Source: Verrucomicrobiota bacterium (lineage in GTDB: Bacteria > Verrucomicrobiota > Verrucomicrobiia > Limisphaerales > UBA9464). From it: 33,858 nt of DNA. The notes under the pieces are model-generated. The model made no database searches, was not told where the DNA came from, and saw only the letters and a list, made by a program, of their open reading frames with translations. How positions within the stretch are numbered: the first letter of the stretch is position 1; each line of letters opens with the position of its first letter. The DNA lies in the NCBI GenBank assembly GCA_947471985.1, contig CANIZL010000076.1:1-33858 (forward strand), in the 5' to 3' direction. This document shows, piece after piece, positions 24,606 through 33,858 of the stretch. Made by a program: the position numbers and the translations under genes.

Positions 24606-24633
24606 AAAAACGCCCCGATTGGCCATCGGGGCG
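24606..24633 (-). terminator. Intrinsic terminator-like hairpin between rpsG and fusA
   Basis: On the minus strand CGCCCCGAT (24633-24625) pairs with ATCGGGGCG (24619-24611) across a five-base loop and is followed by TTTTT (complement of 24606-24610). The stem is nine perfect base pairs. It starts 18 bases after the rpsG stop and ends 33 bases before the fusA start, so it may end or attenuate transcription from rpsL-rpsG. Confidence 0.85.
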
Positions 24634-24650
24634 AAGTTCGGTGGGAAAGT

Positions 24651-25124
24651 CTACCAGCGGAAGTGCGCGAATGCCTTGTTGGCCTGCGCCATCTTGTGCA
24701 CGTCATCCCGCTTGCGGATGGCGTTGCCCTGGCCTTGATAGGCTTCCATGAACTCGGCGGCGAGCGCCTCCTTCATCGGCAGACCCTTGCGGTCGTCGGC
24801 AAAGCCAACGATCCAACGAAGAGCCAGTGAGGTTTGGCGATCCGCCGGAACCTCGAGCGGAACCTGATAGGTGGCACCGCCTACGCGACGCGCCTTGGTC
24901 TCGATCCGCGGCTTGGCGTTGTCGACCGCCCGTTGCAGGACTTCCACCGGATTCGCTCCCGGATTTTTTTCCGCGAGCGCATCCAAGGCACCGTACACGA
25001 TGCGGCGGGCGAGATTCTTCTTGCCGCCCTGCATGACCATGTTCACGACACGGCCAACAAGGACGCTTTGATACTTGGCATCCGCAACAACGGAACGCCG
25101 ATCAGCTTGACGACGACGAGACAT
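24651..25124 (-). CDS. rpsG: 30S ribosomal protein S7
   Basis: S7 nucleates assembly of the 30S head by binding the 3' domain of 16S rRNA. The 157-residue protein shows MSRRRQADRR, VNMVMQGGKKNLARRIVYGA, KPRIETKARRVGGATYQVP and HKMAQANKAFAHFRW, all characteristic. Length is normal. It follows rpsL by 82 bases. GTTCTTTGT directly precedes the ATG, as at rpsJ; there is no Shine-Dalgarno site. Confidence 0.97.
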   Translation of the reverse strand: MSRRRQADRRSVVADAKYQSVLVGRVVNMVMQGGKKNLARRIVYGALDALAEKNPGANPVEVLQRAVDNAKPRIETKARRVGGATYQVPLEVPADRQTSLALRWIVGFADDRKGLPMKEALAAEFMEAYQGQGNAIRKRDDVHKMAQANKAFAHFRW

Positions 25125-25206
25125 ACAAAGAACGACAGGAGCAGACGGTTTAGCGAACGAGATTCAATGGTTTATCAGAGTGGCGCGGCAGTTACCTGCC
25201 AGGCGC

Positions 25207-25608
25207 CTACTTCTTACCCGCGGTTTTAGCCACGGCGGCCTTCGGGCGTTTGACGCCGTATTTGGAACGGCTAACGCGACGTTTTTCAACGCCGGCGCAG
25301 TCGAGAGTGCCACGCACGATGTGGTAGCGGACACCCGGAAGATCCTTCACCCGGCCACCCCGCACGAGCACAATTGAGTGCTCCTGCAGATTGTGGCCTT
25401 CATCCGGGATGTAGGCGATCACTTCGATCCCATTGGTCAGTCGCACTTTGGCGACCTTCCGCATGGCGGAGTTGGGCTTCTTTGGTGTGCGGGTCATGAC
25501 CTGCAGACAGACGCCGCGACGAAATGGCGCGTTTTGAAGAGCAGGAGATTTGCTCTTGTAACGAACCTTACTACGGCCCTGACGGACCAACTGATTTATG
25601 GTGGGCAT
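25207..25608 (-). CDS. rpsL: 30S ribosomal protein S12
   Basis: S12 lies at the decoding centre and sets translational accuracy. The 133-residue protein has [31 protein letters not shown] and [20 protein letters not shown]. The lysines of the KKPNSA and RVKDLPG loops, where streptomycin-resistance changes arise in other bacteria, are the wild-type residues. The C-terminal tail is lysine/alanine-rich and slightly longer than in E. coli. It is the first gene of the ribosomal cluster; its promoter must lie in the 25609-26037 region. Confidence 0.97.
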   Translation of the reverse strand: MPTINQLVRQGRSKVRYKSKSPALQNAPFRRGVCLQVMTRTPKKPNSAMRKVAKVRLTNGIEVIAYIPDEGHNLQEHSIVLVRGGRVKDLPGVRYHIVRGTLDCAGVEKRRVSRSKYGVKRPKAAVAKTAGKK

Positions 25609-26037
25609 TGCAGCCGAAAATGTTTGCCTCGCCAGCTCTGGCGAAACGGAGCGGGCACTTTATCGAAGGAGGCTCTGAGGGCAATACGTTTTTTTGAAAA
25701 TCTGGTGGAGCGACCTTCCTCAGTCTCCTGACAAACAACCCGACGGGCCTCCCGGGATCCACGCGGCAACGCATCTTTCGGGCGAGATTTGCTCGCAATT
25801 CGACTCAATTGCCAAACCGGGGGCAGTGACAACTCGCACGCCAATCGATCCCCCCTCCCGCCACGTCGGCGATGAAATTTATTTTGGTTACCGCCCGCCT
25901 TGGGGGACGCCAACGGCGACATTGCCGGTTCCCGGGGTCGTTCATGGACGTCTTCGGACAGCGAATCGGCCACCGCTTCCCTCCCGCGCAACAAGCTCCC
26001 CAGGATCCCGCTCCCATCGGGGCCGGGGGTGGATGTT
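25609..26037. other. Non-coding region upstream of rpsL
   Basis: No recognisable gene lies in these 429 bases; overlapping frames translate to arginine/proline-rich sequence without known motifs. The region must contain the end of the EEP-family transcript and the promoter of rpsL, both on the minus strand. The only clear element is a small hairpin in the rpsL leader at 25629-25644. I could not fix a confident promoter. Confidence 0.5.
25629..25644 (-). promoter_or_regulatory. Hairpin in the rpsL leader
   Basis: TCGCCAG and CTGGCGA form a perfect inverted repeat separated by two bases, about 20 bases upstream of the rpsL ATG. Such a stem close to the start could influence translation, but it is short and may be fortuitous. 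Confidence 0.35.
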
Positions 26038-27057
26038 TCACCTATCCTGCGCGTAGAATTCACAAAGCACGGGGCGATGATCACTTCCCTGCCCCCAGTC
26101 GGGCACGCTCACGACTTCGGATTTCTCCGGACACCACTCCCGTTTCAATCCCCGGCTGACCAGGAGGTAGTCGAGGCGCGAATAGGTGTCTTCGCGCCCA
26201 AAGTAGTGGGTCCAGGTGATCCGACGGGGCTCGTACCGGGGATTCTCTGACGGCGCCGCATCCCCGTTGCGCTCCACGGGGCGGGGATCGAACAATCGGG
26301 GCTCCCGCTCACCAACCAAGGTCCGCAGTGTCGCGGTATTCCGGGTGTCGTTGAAGTCGCCACAGACCACGAGGTTGGCGTCCGGGCGGGCCCGAAGTCG
26401 CGCCTCAATCAGTTCCCGGAGCACCGCCGCCTCATGTTCCCGAATTTCGGTCTCACTGGCTTCCCCGATGGCCCGCTTGGACTTCAAATGCGCCGTAATG
26501 AGCGTGAGGTGGTAGCGTGGACTCACCTCAATCTCCACCTCGCCAATGCCGCGGCTGACATGCCATCGGCGGCCGTTCAGCAGAAAGCTTTCATTCGTAT
26601 GCGGCAGGCGGCGAACGATGGGAAAGCGGCTGAGGCAGGCAACAAAGATATTGGTGTCCCACCCCCGAATATGCTCCCAGTACGGCAGGTCCAGGCCCCG
26701 ATTGCGCAAGCGCTGCTGCAGTTCCCGCAAGGCCGTCACATCGCCCATTTCCTGGAGCGCGAGAATGTCGGGACGCCCGGCGACAATGCTCTCCGCGACC
26801 TTGTCCCGGGACGCCGGCGATTTTCCCGGGCGGCTCGCCGTGGGCTGCAGGAGATAATTCTCCACATTATAGGTCATGACCCGGAAGGACGTTGATCCTG
26901 CAGGTAGGGAAGTGGCGCGCCCCGAAGTCGCCAGCACACCCCATAAGAATACCCAGGTCGTGCAGAACCGGGCCCAAGCGATGATCGGGTGATGATGATC
27001 GCCCCGGGGACCGCCACCGTGGCATGGTCCCACTTCCGCGTTTAACAGGTTTGCCAT
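26038..27057 (-). CDS. Exported endonuclease/exonuclease/phosphatase-family protein
   Basis: The 339-residue protein has a hydrophobic N-terminal segment (FCTTWVFLWGVLATSG) that looks like a signal peptide. An EEP (DNase I-like) domain follows: TYNVENYL, LALQEMGD (metal-binding Glu), LITAHLKSK, VVCGDFNDT, SRLDYLLVS and the terminal GSDHRPV with its catalytic His. All core catalytic motifs are present, so it is probably an active Mg-dependent phosphodiesterase acting outside the cytoplasm on nucleic acid, lipid or sugar phosphate; the substrate is not predictable. The frame is open to 27255, but that would overlap the prepilin gene, so ATG 27057 is chosen. Confidence 0.88.
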   Translation of the reverse strand: MANLLNAEVGPCHGGGPRGDHHHPIIAWARFCTTWVFLWGVLATSGRATSLPAGSTSFRVMTYNVENYLLQPTASRPGKSPASRDKVAESIVAGRPDILALQEMGDVTALRELQQRLRNRGLDLPYWEHIRGWDTNIFVACLSRFPIVRRLPHTNESFLLNGRRWHVSRGIGEVEIEVSPRYHLTLITAHLKSKRAIGEASETEIREHEAAVLRELIEARLRARPDANLVVCGDFNDTRNTATLRTLVGEREPRLFDPRPVERNGDAAPSENPRYEPRRITWTHYFGREDTYSRLDYLLVSRGLKREWCPEKSEVVSVPDWGQGSDHRPVLCEFYAQDR

Positions 27058-27169
27058 TTCACCTGCTCTACGCGGATTTCGCCCAAGTGTTACCGAAAAT
27101 CCGCCGCAAGGCACGAAACCGGGCGCCCGGCAGATTGGCAAAATCCACCGCCCGCCGGCCGGAATCCCG

Positions 27170-27919
27170 CTACCACCAGGCATTCGCCGAGTTCGGCGCG
27201 ACCTGCCAGAACGGGTCCGAATCCTTGATCGTGGGAAACTTGTAGGCTTCGACATGCATATCCCCGAAGAGGATGTTGGCGAGGCTCTTACCCTTGAAAT
27301 TGTGCCACAGGCTCTTGCTCACATCCCACCCGCGGTTGGGATGCCAGATCCAGTCCCCTTGCATGATTTTATTGGCCGGACTCAACGCCACTTCGGACAT
27401 CTTCATGGACACCCCGCTATAGCCGGATCCAGCCGCTCCGGCATCGCCCGTTATACGCTTGGTTCGGGCAAAATCCGCCGCCCATTCCATCAGGTAACTA
27501 TTGCCGAATTGGACGTAACAATTCGTGGTTTTCACCCCGCGCGCGGTGTCGGAAAACGTATCACCCTTGTCGCTCGGACAGCGAAAAACCTCCGGGCTGC
27601 CTTGATACGGATATAGCGGCCGATTGGTCATCGCGACGAAGAGATCGTATTTGCCGTCCTTCCCACCGGACGAGGCCCAATCCCGGCAAAGTGGGAGCTG
27701 ATCCCGGTTGTCGTCGGCATACAGCGTGAAGGCGATGCCGATCTGCTTTTGATTACTGATGCAGCGGACCGTCAGGGCCTTGCGCTTGGCATTCGAAAGC
27801 GCCGGCAGCAGTAGTCCCGCCAGAATCGCAATGATGGCAATGACCACCAGCAGCTCGATCAACGTGAAGGCCCGGTCGGAATAAGTAAGGCGGCAGGCCG
27901 GGGTCGTGTTCGGAATCAT
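27170..27919 (-). CDS. Prepilin-like type II secretion/pseudopilin protein
   Basis: The 249-residue protein starts with a prepilin N-terminal cleavage/methylation motif: a short leader ending SDRA, then [20 protein letters not shown] with the conserved glutamate at position 5 of the mature chain. Ala rather than Gly precedes the cleavage site, as I recall from many PVC members. The body has paired cysteines (RCISNQ, FRCPSD) and ends with a [16 protein letters not shown] segment, a variant of the H-x9-DG C-terminal domain of the large PVC pseudopilin family. Such genes often occur as dispersed orphans in these genomes. The frame is open to 28117, but the motif sits just after ATG 27919. Confidence 0.9.
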   Translation of the reverse strand: MIPNTTPACRLTYSDRAFTLIELLVVIAIIAILAGLLLPALSNAKRKALTVRCISNQKQIGIAFTLYADDNRDQLPLCRDWASSGGKDGKYDLFVAMTNRPLYPYQGSPEVFRCPSDKGDTFSDTARGVKTTNCYVQFGNSYLMEWAADFARTKRITGDAGAAGSGYSGVSMKMSEVALSPANKIMQGDWIWHPNRGWDVSKSLWHNFKGKSLANILFGDMHVEAYKFPTIKDSDPFWQVAPNSANAWW

Positions 27920-28037
27920 AGTAATGCAGCTTCGGTGGACGCTCCGTTTTGTACGCCTTCGAACTCCGCGGGTCGAGATCCGAATTGGGCAATCTTGCGG
28001 CGTTTTGACACCGCCGGATCTTCCCAAGGCGCTCCCG

Positions 28038-29318
28038 TCAAGGCCGCTGAACGGCCCGCAGCACGTCGTCCAAATCCGCCCGTCCGGTGGGAAAACGCCC
28101 GGGCGCCACCGTCGCACCTGCTGCCAACAACAGCGTCAGGACCCGGGCGAATTCGCCCTCCGGATGCCGACCCGCTTGCACACAGCTGTGGAGCGCCCAA
28201 TCCAACGGCGTGCCTTGATGCTGCGGATCCCGGACGTCCACCGGATGCCCGCGTTGCAGCAGCAGTTCCACGAGGCCCGCGTGCCCGCACCACGCGGCGT
28301 TATGCAGTGGTAAAAATCCGTGGTTGTGTTCGGGCACCGCCACCGGAAAACCCAAATCCAACATCAGGCGAACAGCCGCGGGATTCAGGTTGGTTTCCCA
28401 GCAACACTTGGCCAGCAGGGCCAGATCCTCGCCGGTCAGCTCCGCCCGCAGTCCAGAATGCCGGGCCAGGATGTCCTCCGCACGAACCCGATCCGCCATG
28501 GCACACGCAATCAGGAACGCCGCCCGGGGCGGCGTCCGGCTCATCAGGAAGTCGAAAATCGCCCGGTGGCCCCGCGCCCAGGCAATCTCCTGGGGCGACT
28601 GATTGAACCCCAGGGTCCACTGATAAATGGTTCCACCGCGGCCCTGAAATCCAATCCCCGGAAAGGGACCGGAGTTATTGCCAATCCGATCGGTCGTGCA
28701 CTCCGGATGCGCCGCCACCATCCGTCGAGCCAAAGCCTCATCCCCCAAACCCGCCGCCATGAACAAATCCGGCGTCGCCCCGCGCTGCAGCAAGAAGCGG
28801 GTGACGTCCGGGGCCTCCCCGATCCGCCACTGGGCGGGTGTGGAGTCATGGTCGTCATCCCGGGCATCAAGTTCGGCACCGCGCTCCAGCAGGAGCTCCG
28901 CGACGGCCACCGTGCGGGCAAAATGCAAGGGATGACACCCATCGCCGCCCGGCGCGCCAACCTGGTCGGGAGCGGCGTCCAACAACTCACGCAACGGCCC
29001 GATCAATCCCAGGGCCGCGGCGGCGTGAACCGATAACGTGGCCCCCCGGGCCACCCATCGTTCCGCAACGGGTCCAGGGATGGCCCCCAGGCCGATCCCC
29101 GAGGCCCACGCCGCGCTCACCACCGCCAGATCCAGTCCGTGATCCACCAGCAACTCGGCCATCGCCGGCGTCCGCACCCGGCCCAAAGCCCCCGCCATCG
29201 AAGCACCGGAATGCCGGCCGACCCGGAACAGCCACCCGGGCCGCGGCTCCAGCCAAGCCTGCACCGCCACCAAATCGTCCGCCTGCACCAACGCCAGCAA
29301 CTGGGGCAGCAAATCCAT
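28038..29318 (-). CDS. Ankyrin-repeat protein
   Basis: The product (426 residues from ATG 29318) is made of ankyrin-type repeats. Clear ones read [40 protein letters not shown] and [20 protein letters not shown]; the central part has degenerate units. Ankyrins mediate protein contacts; no enzymatic domain is present and no signal peptide is visible, so it should be cytoplasmic. Two ATGs are possible: 29330 abuts an AGGAG directly, and 29318 lies 12 bases from it. I prefer 29318. The frame stays open far upstream (to 31595), but that part is only the antisense of aconitase. Confidence 0.82.
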   Translation of the reverse strand: MDLLPQLLALVQADDLVAVQAWLEPRPGWLFRVGRHSGASMAGALGRVRTPAMAELLVDHGLDLAVVSAAWASGIGLGAIPGPVAERWVARGATLSVHAAAALGLIGPLRELLDAAPDQVGAPGGDGCHPLHFARTVAVAELLLERGAELDARDDDHDSTPAQWRIGEAPDVTRFLLQRGATPDLFMAAGLGDEALARRMVAAHPECTTDRIGNNSGPFPGIGFQGRGGTIYQWTLGFNQSPQEIAWARGHRAIFDFLMSRTPPRAAFLIACAMADRVRAEDILARHSGLRAELTGEDLALLAKCCWETNLNPAAVRLMLDLGFPVAVPEHNHGFLPLHNAAWCGHAGLVELLLQRGHPVDVRDPQHQGTPLDWALHSCVQAGRHPEGEFARVLTLLLAAGATVAPGRFPTGRADLDDVLRAVQRP

Positions 29319-29543
29319 GTCTGTTTTCATCTCCTGAAACCCGTAGCGTGAACGGCTGGGCGGATCCCGGCAATGGCCTCCCGGGGTGCCCCTCCACGCG
29401 GAAAACGCCCACCCACTCCCCGGACCAACGCGTCCATCCCCGGAAGCAGCTGCGATCACGCCCCCGACGCCTTGACGTTGGAAGGTCCAAACCGCAGTGT
29501 GGCGCTTCGTTTTTTTGCTGTCATTCAGGTATTCAAGATCGAC

Positions 29544-32249
<2,706 letters not shown>

Positions 32250-32260
32250 AGAGCTTCCAA

Positions 32261-32347
32261 ATGTCCGACCACGGCAAGTACGTATTGGCCTAGGGCGCCA
32301 CGGCGGCTCGGCGGCTGGAGGCCATTCACGAACTTTGGGGCACCGGC
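32261..32347 (+). pseudogene. Original 5' end of the methyltransferase gene, cut by an in-frame TAG
   Basis: ATG 32261 opens a frame MSDHGKYVLA, then TAG (32291-32293), then GATAARRLEAIHELWGTG running without a break into the methyltransferase. The two halves look like one family N-terminus (YVLAxGATAARRL). A single C-to-T change from CAG (Gln) would explain the stop. The intact family would therefore start at 32261, 11 bases after acnA. Confidence 0.75.
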
Positions 32348-33070
32348 ATGCGGCGCATCGCCGGTGAGGCCGGACTCCGGGCGGGCATGAAACTCGCCGA
32401 CTTCGGCTGCGGCGTCGGCACGGCCCTGGCCAGCTTTGCCCAGGTTCTCGGGCCCGAGGACCATGTCACCGGCATCGACATCAGCGAGGCCCAACTGGAC
32501 GTCGCACGACAGCGCCTGGCCGCCATGGGCGCCCGCGATGTCCGCCTGCTCGCCACGCGGGCCGATCAGGTGCCGCTGCCGGATCACAGCTTTGATTTCG
32601 TCTACTCGCGCTATTTGCTGATTCATCTCACCGACCCCATGGCGGCGATCCGCGAAATGCTGCGGGTGTTGAAGCCGGGAGGTGTGCTCTTTATCGACGA
32701 CGGGGATCTGACCACGGTTTACAGCGATCCGCCCTCGGCCGGGGACCATTTCCCCCGGATTTTCGCTGCCCTCGGGGAGAAGCGTGGCGTCGACTACACA
32801 CTGGGTCGCCGACTGCACCGACTGTTGCTGGAAGCCGGCATCCAGGACTTGAACGTCCAGATCGAGCAACCCGGATACCTGCGAGGCGACATCAAACGCA
32901 TCATGGCGTGGAGCGTGGAAGAGACCCGACCGGCGGTCCTCGCGGGCGGCCTGCACACGGAAGCGGAGTTCGACGCCCTCGTGGCCGACATGCACCGGGC
33001 GGTCGACGACGAGACGATCCTGTTCGTGGTCCCCCGCATGACCCGCGCGTGGGGTCGGAAGCCGAGGTAA
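32348..33070 (+). CDS. Class I SAM-dependent methyltransferase (5' end interrupted)
   Basis: From the first ATG after the in-frame stop the product is 240 residues. It shows the SAM-binding motif I LADFGCGVGTAL, the acidic end of strand 2 VTGIDISEAQLD, motif LPDHSFDFVYSRYLLIHL and the post-motif LKPGGVLFIDDGD. This is a ubiE/Methyltransf_11-like small-molecule methyltransferase; the substrate is unknown. The region before motif I is short because 29 codons of the natural N-terminus are separated by TAG 32291-32293. The Rossmann core is complete, so a product made by internal initiation might still fold. It is probably cotranscribed with acnA. Confidence 0.8.
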   Translation: MRRIAGEAGLRAGMKLADFGCGVGTALASFAQVLGPEDHVTGIDISEAQLDVARQRLAAMGARDVRLLATRADQVPLPDHSFDFVYSRYLLIHLTDPMAAIREMLRVLKPGGVLFIDDGDLTTVYSDPPSAGDHFPRIFAALGEKRGVDYTLGRRLHRLLLEAGIQDLNVQIEQPGYLRGDIKRIMAWSVEETRPAVLAGGLHTEAEFDALVADMHRAVDDETILFVVPRMTRAWGRKPR

Positions 33071-33142
33071 GCGCCGGGCCAACTATTGGGGCAGTATCAA
33101 AATGCGCCCCACAATAACCTCCTTGGTTTAGGCAACTGAAGC

Positions 33143-33160
33143 GCGTACGCTGCGTACGCT
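33143..33160 (+). repeat. Tandem 9-bp duplication directly before the PEGA lipoprotein start
   Basis: GCGTACGCT occurs twice in perfect tandem (33143-33151 and 33152-33160), ending right at ATG 33161. Each unit contains the palindrome GCGTACGC. It occupies the place of the ribosome-binding site, which is otherwise missing. Confidence 0.8.
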
Positions 33161-33574
33161 ATGCATCTACGGCTCAAATGCCTTCTTTTGTTGGGAATTG
33201 TCGCCACTGCAGGATGCAATTCTGTGTCCACGGGTCAGAAAAAACACGGTCCGAATGGGACCATCGAGTATTCCATACAGATTGAATCGAGCGAACCCGG
33301 CGGGCGCGTAGAAATAAATGATGACTACGTCGGTAAAACGCCACTGGAAGTGAAAGTCTGGGGAGATCGGGATGGTACATTCCACAATTTTGGCGCCGCG
33401 GATTACGTCATCAAAGTCTTCCCCGTTAAAGAAGGGCAAACGGGACAAATGAAGGTATTCCGCACGGGCGGATGGTTTGGACAGGAGGATCAAATCCCGC
33501 GGCGCCTCTTTTTTGACCTCGACCAGAAAGGTGCGGGCGGGTTCACCGCAGAACCCGGCAAGCCCCGCTTTTGA
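33161..33574 (+). CDS. PEGA-domain lipoprotein
   Basis: The 137-residue protein has a lipoprotein signal (LLLLGIVATAGC, Cys19 predicted as lipidated) and a PEGA domain with GGRVEINDDYVGKTPLEVKVWG-type sequence (about residues 48-69). PEGA domains are small beta-sandwich units found on exported and S-layer-associated proteins. The tail has aromatic and basic residues (RTGGWFGQEDQIPRRLFF). The -3 position of the lipobox is Thr, slightly unusual. It is a small envelope protein of unknown role, followed 19 bases later by an exported peptide. Confidence 0.8.
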   Translation: MHLRLKCLLLLGIVATAGCNSVSTGQKKHGPNGTIEYSIQIESSEPGGRVEINDDYVGKTPLEVKVWGDRDGTFHNFGAADYVIKVFPVKEGQTGQMKVFRTGGWFGQEDQIPRRLFFDLDQKGAGGFTAEPGKPRF

Positions 33575-33593
33575 TGAATCATCGTTCCGCATT

Positions 33594-33716
33594 ATGAAAT
33601 CATACCGATTTGCCCTGACACTCGCCGTTGTCGCTACGCTGATCGCGGTCGTTTTCGTCCCTAGATTTGTGCAAGCCGCACCCGTCTCGCCCGGCGGTAG
33701 CGAGTATTTAACCTAA
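33594..33716 (+). CDS. Small exported or membrane peptide, 40 residues
   Basis: ATG 33594 opens a 40-codon frame with a Lys/Arg N-terminus, a hydrophobic core (LTLAVVATLIAVVFV) and an AxA-like site (VQAAP), ending GGSEYLT. It looks like a complete signal peptide with a mature part of about ten residues, or a one-pass membrane peptide. The frame is open further upstream inside the PEGA gene, but the hydrophobic design fits the 33594 start. It is not a family I recognise. Confidence 0.5.
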   Translation: MKSYRFALTLAVVATLIAVVFVPRFVQAAPVSPGGSEYLT

Positions 33717-33773
33717 AAACGTGAGTCGACGAAGTGGGTTTTTCTGGCAACCTGTTACCACAGAACGATATGG

Positions 33774-33779
33774 AAGGAG
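33774..33779 (+). promoter_or_regulatory. Shine-Dalgarno site before the last, truncated gene
   Basis: AAGGAG lies six bases before ATG 33786, ideal spacing, which supports a real gene start at the right edge of the window. Confidence 0.5.
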
Positions 33780-33785
33780 ATATTG

Positions 33786-33858
33786 ATGCGTCGTCGCCTC
33801 CCTCACGGGGTGAGGTGCAAAAGTCGGCAAATCGGACCTTGGATTTGTCGACCGATCA
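33786..33858 (+). CDS. Start of an unidentified gene (3' truncated)
   Basis: The frame from ATG 33786 stays open to the window end (24 codons), starting MRRRLPHGVRCKSRQ. It is basic and not recognisable from so little sequence. The main support is the well-placed AAGGAG site. It could also be a chance frame. Confidence 0.35.
   Translation, partial: MRRRLPHGVRCKSRQIGPWICRPI

Noticed and set aside
22321-24606. 761-codon plus-strand frame opposite fusA
   Set aside because: Caused by codon bias of EF-G; it spans the gene exactly and has no domain.
33078-33112. Stem GGGGC/GCCCC after the methyltransferase as a terminator
   Set aside because: Five-bp core with a bulge and no T tract; too weak to call.

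Overview
The window looks like a high-GC chromosome segment from a bacterium of the PVC group, most likely Verrucomicrobiota. This is an inference from content: long surface proteins built of SdrD B-like repeats, a PVC-style prepilin, a COG4692 sialidase-like protein, a COG4299-type acyltransferase, and a ribosomal gene cluster in which fusA runs straight into rpsJ without tuf (the order I know from Chlamydiae). Many genes lack a clear Shine-Dalgarno site. No tRNA, rRNA, CRISPR array or insertion sequence was recognised.

Layout. 1-300: the 3' end of an unidentified gene and, on the other strand, a 55-codon remnant of a catalase N-terminus. 483-2884: glgC (ADP-glucose synthesis) overlapping a sialidase-like beta-propeller gene. 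2915-4003 (-): TPR protein. 4154-5354: a dimeric-type dUTPase, then moaD-moaE (molybdopterin synthase). 5437-10317 (-): a 1626-residue surface protein with eight SdrD-like repeats and a duplicated C-terminal module. 10785-14790: a zinc-ribbon SDR protein, a membrane acyltransferase, and a HAD-Nudix fusion. 14791-15343: a structured, partly AT-rich non-coding stretch. 15344-19126: a second surface protein sharing its N-terminal module with the first. 19306-20265 (-): radical SAM protein.

20353-25608 (-): rpsL-rpsG-fusA-rpsJ-rplC-rplD-rplW, ending at a strong terminator right after rplW, so the usual rplB onward genes are elsewhere. A second terminator-like hairpin lies between rpsG and fusA. 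26038-27919 (-): a secreted EEP-family nuclease/phosphatase and a prepilin-like protein. 28038-29318 (-): ankyrin protein. 29544-33070: aconitase, then a SAM methyltransferase whose 5' end carries an in-frame TAG. 33161-33858: a PEGA lipoprotein, a 40-residue exported peptide and the start of an unidentified gene.

How the genes work together. The window is mostly housekeeping (translation, TCA cycle, glycogen, molybdopterin, nucleotide hygiene) with an accessory surface layer of two related giant exported proteins. The best leads are the catalase remnant, the amber-interrupted methyltransferase, the paralogous surface proteins with the duplicated module, the atypical SDR, the HAD-Nudix fusion and the broken str/S10 cluster.
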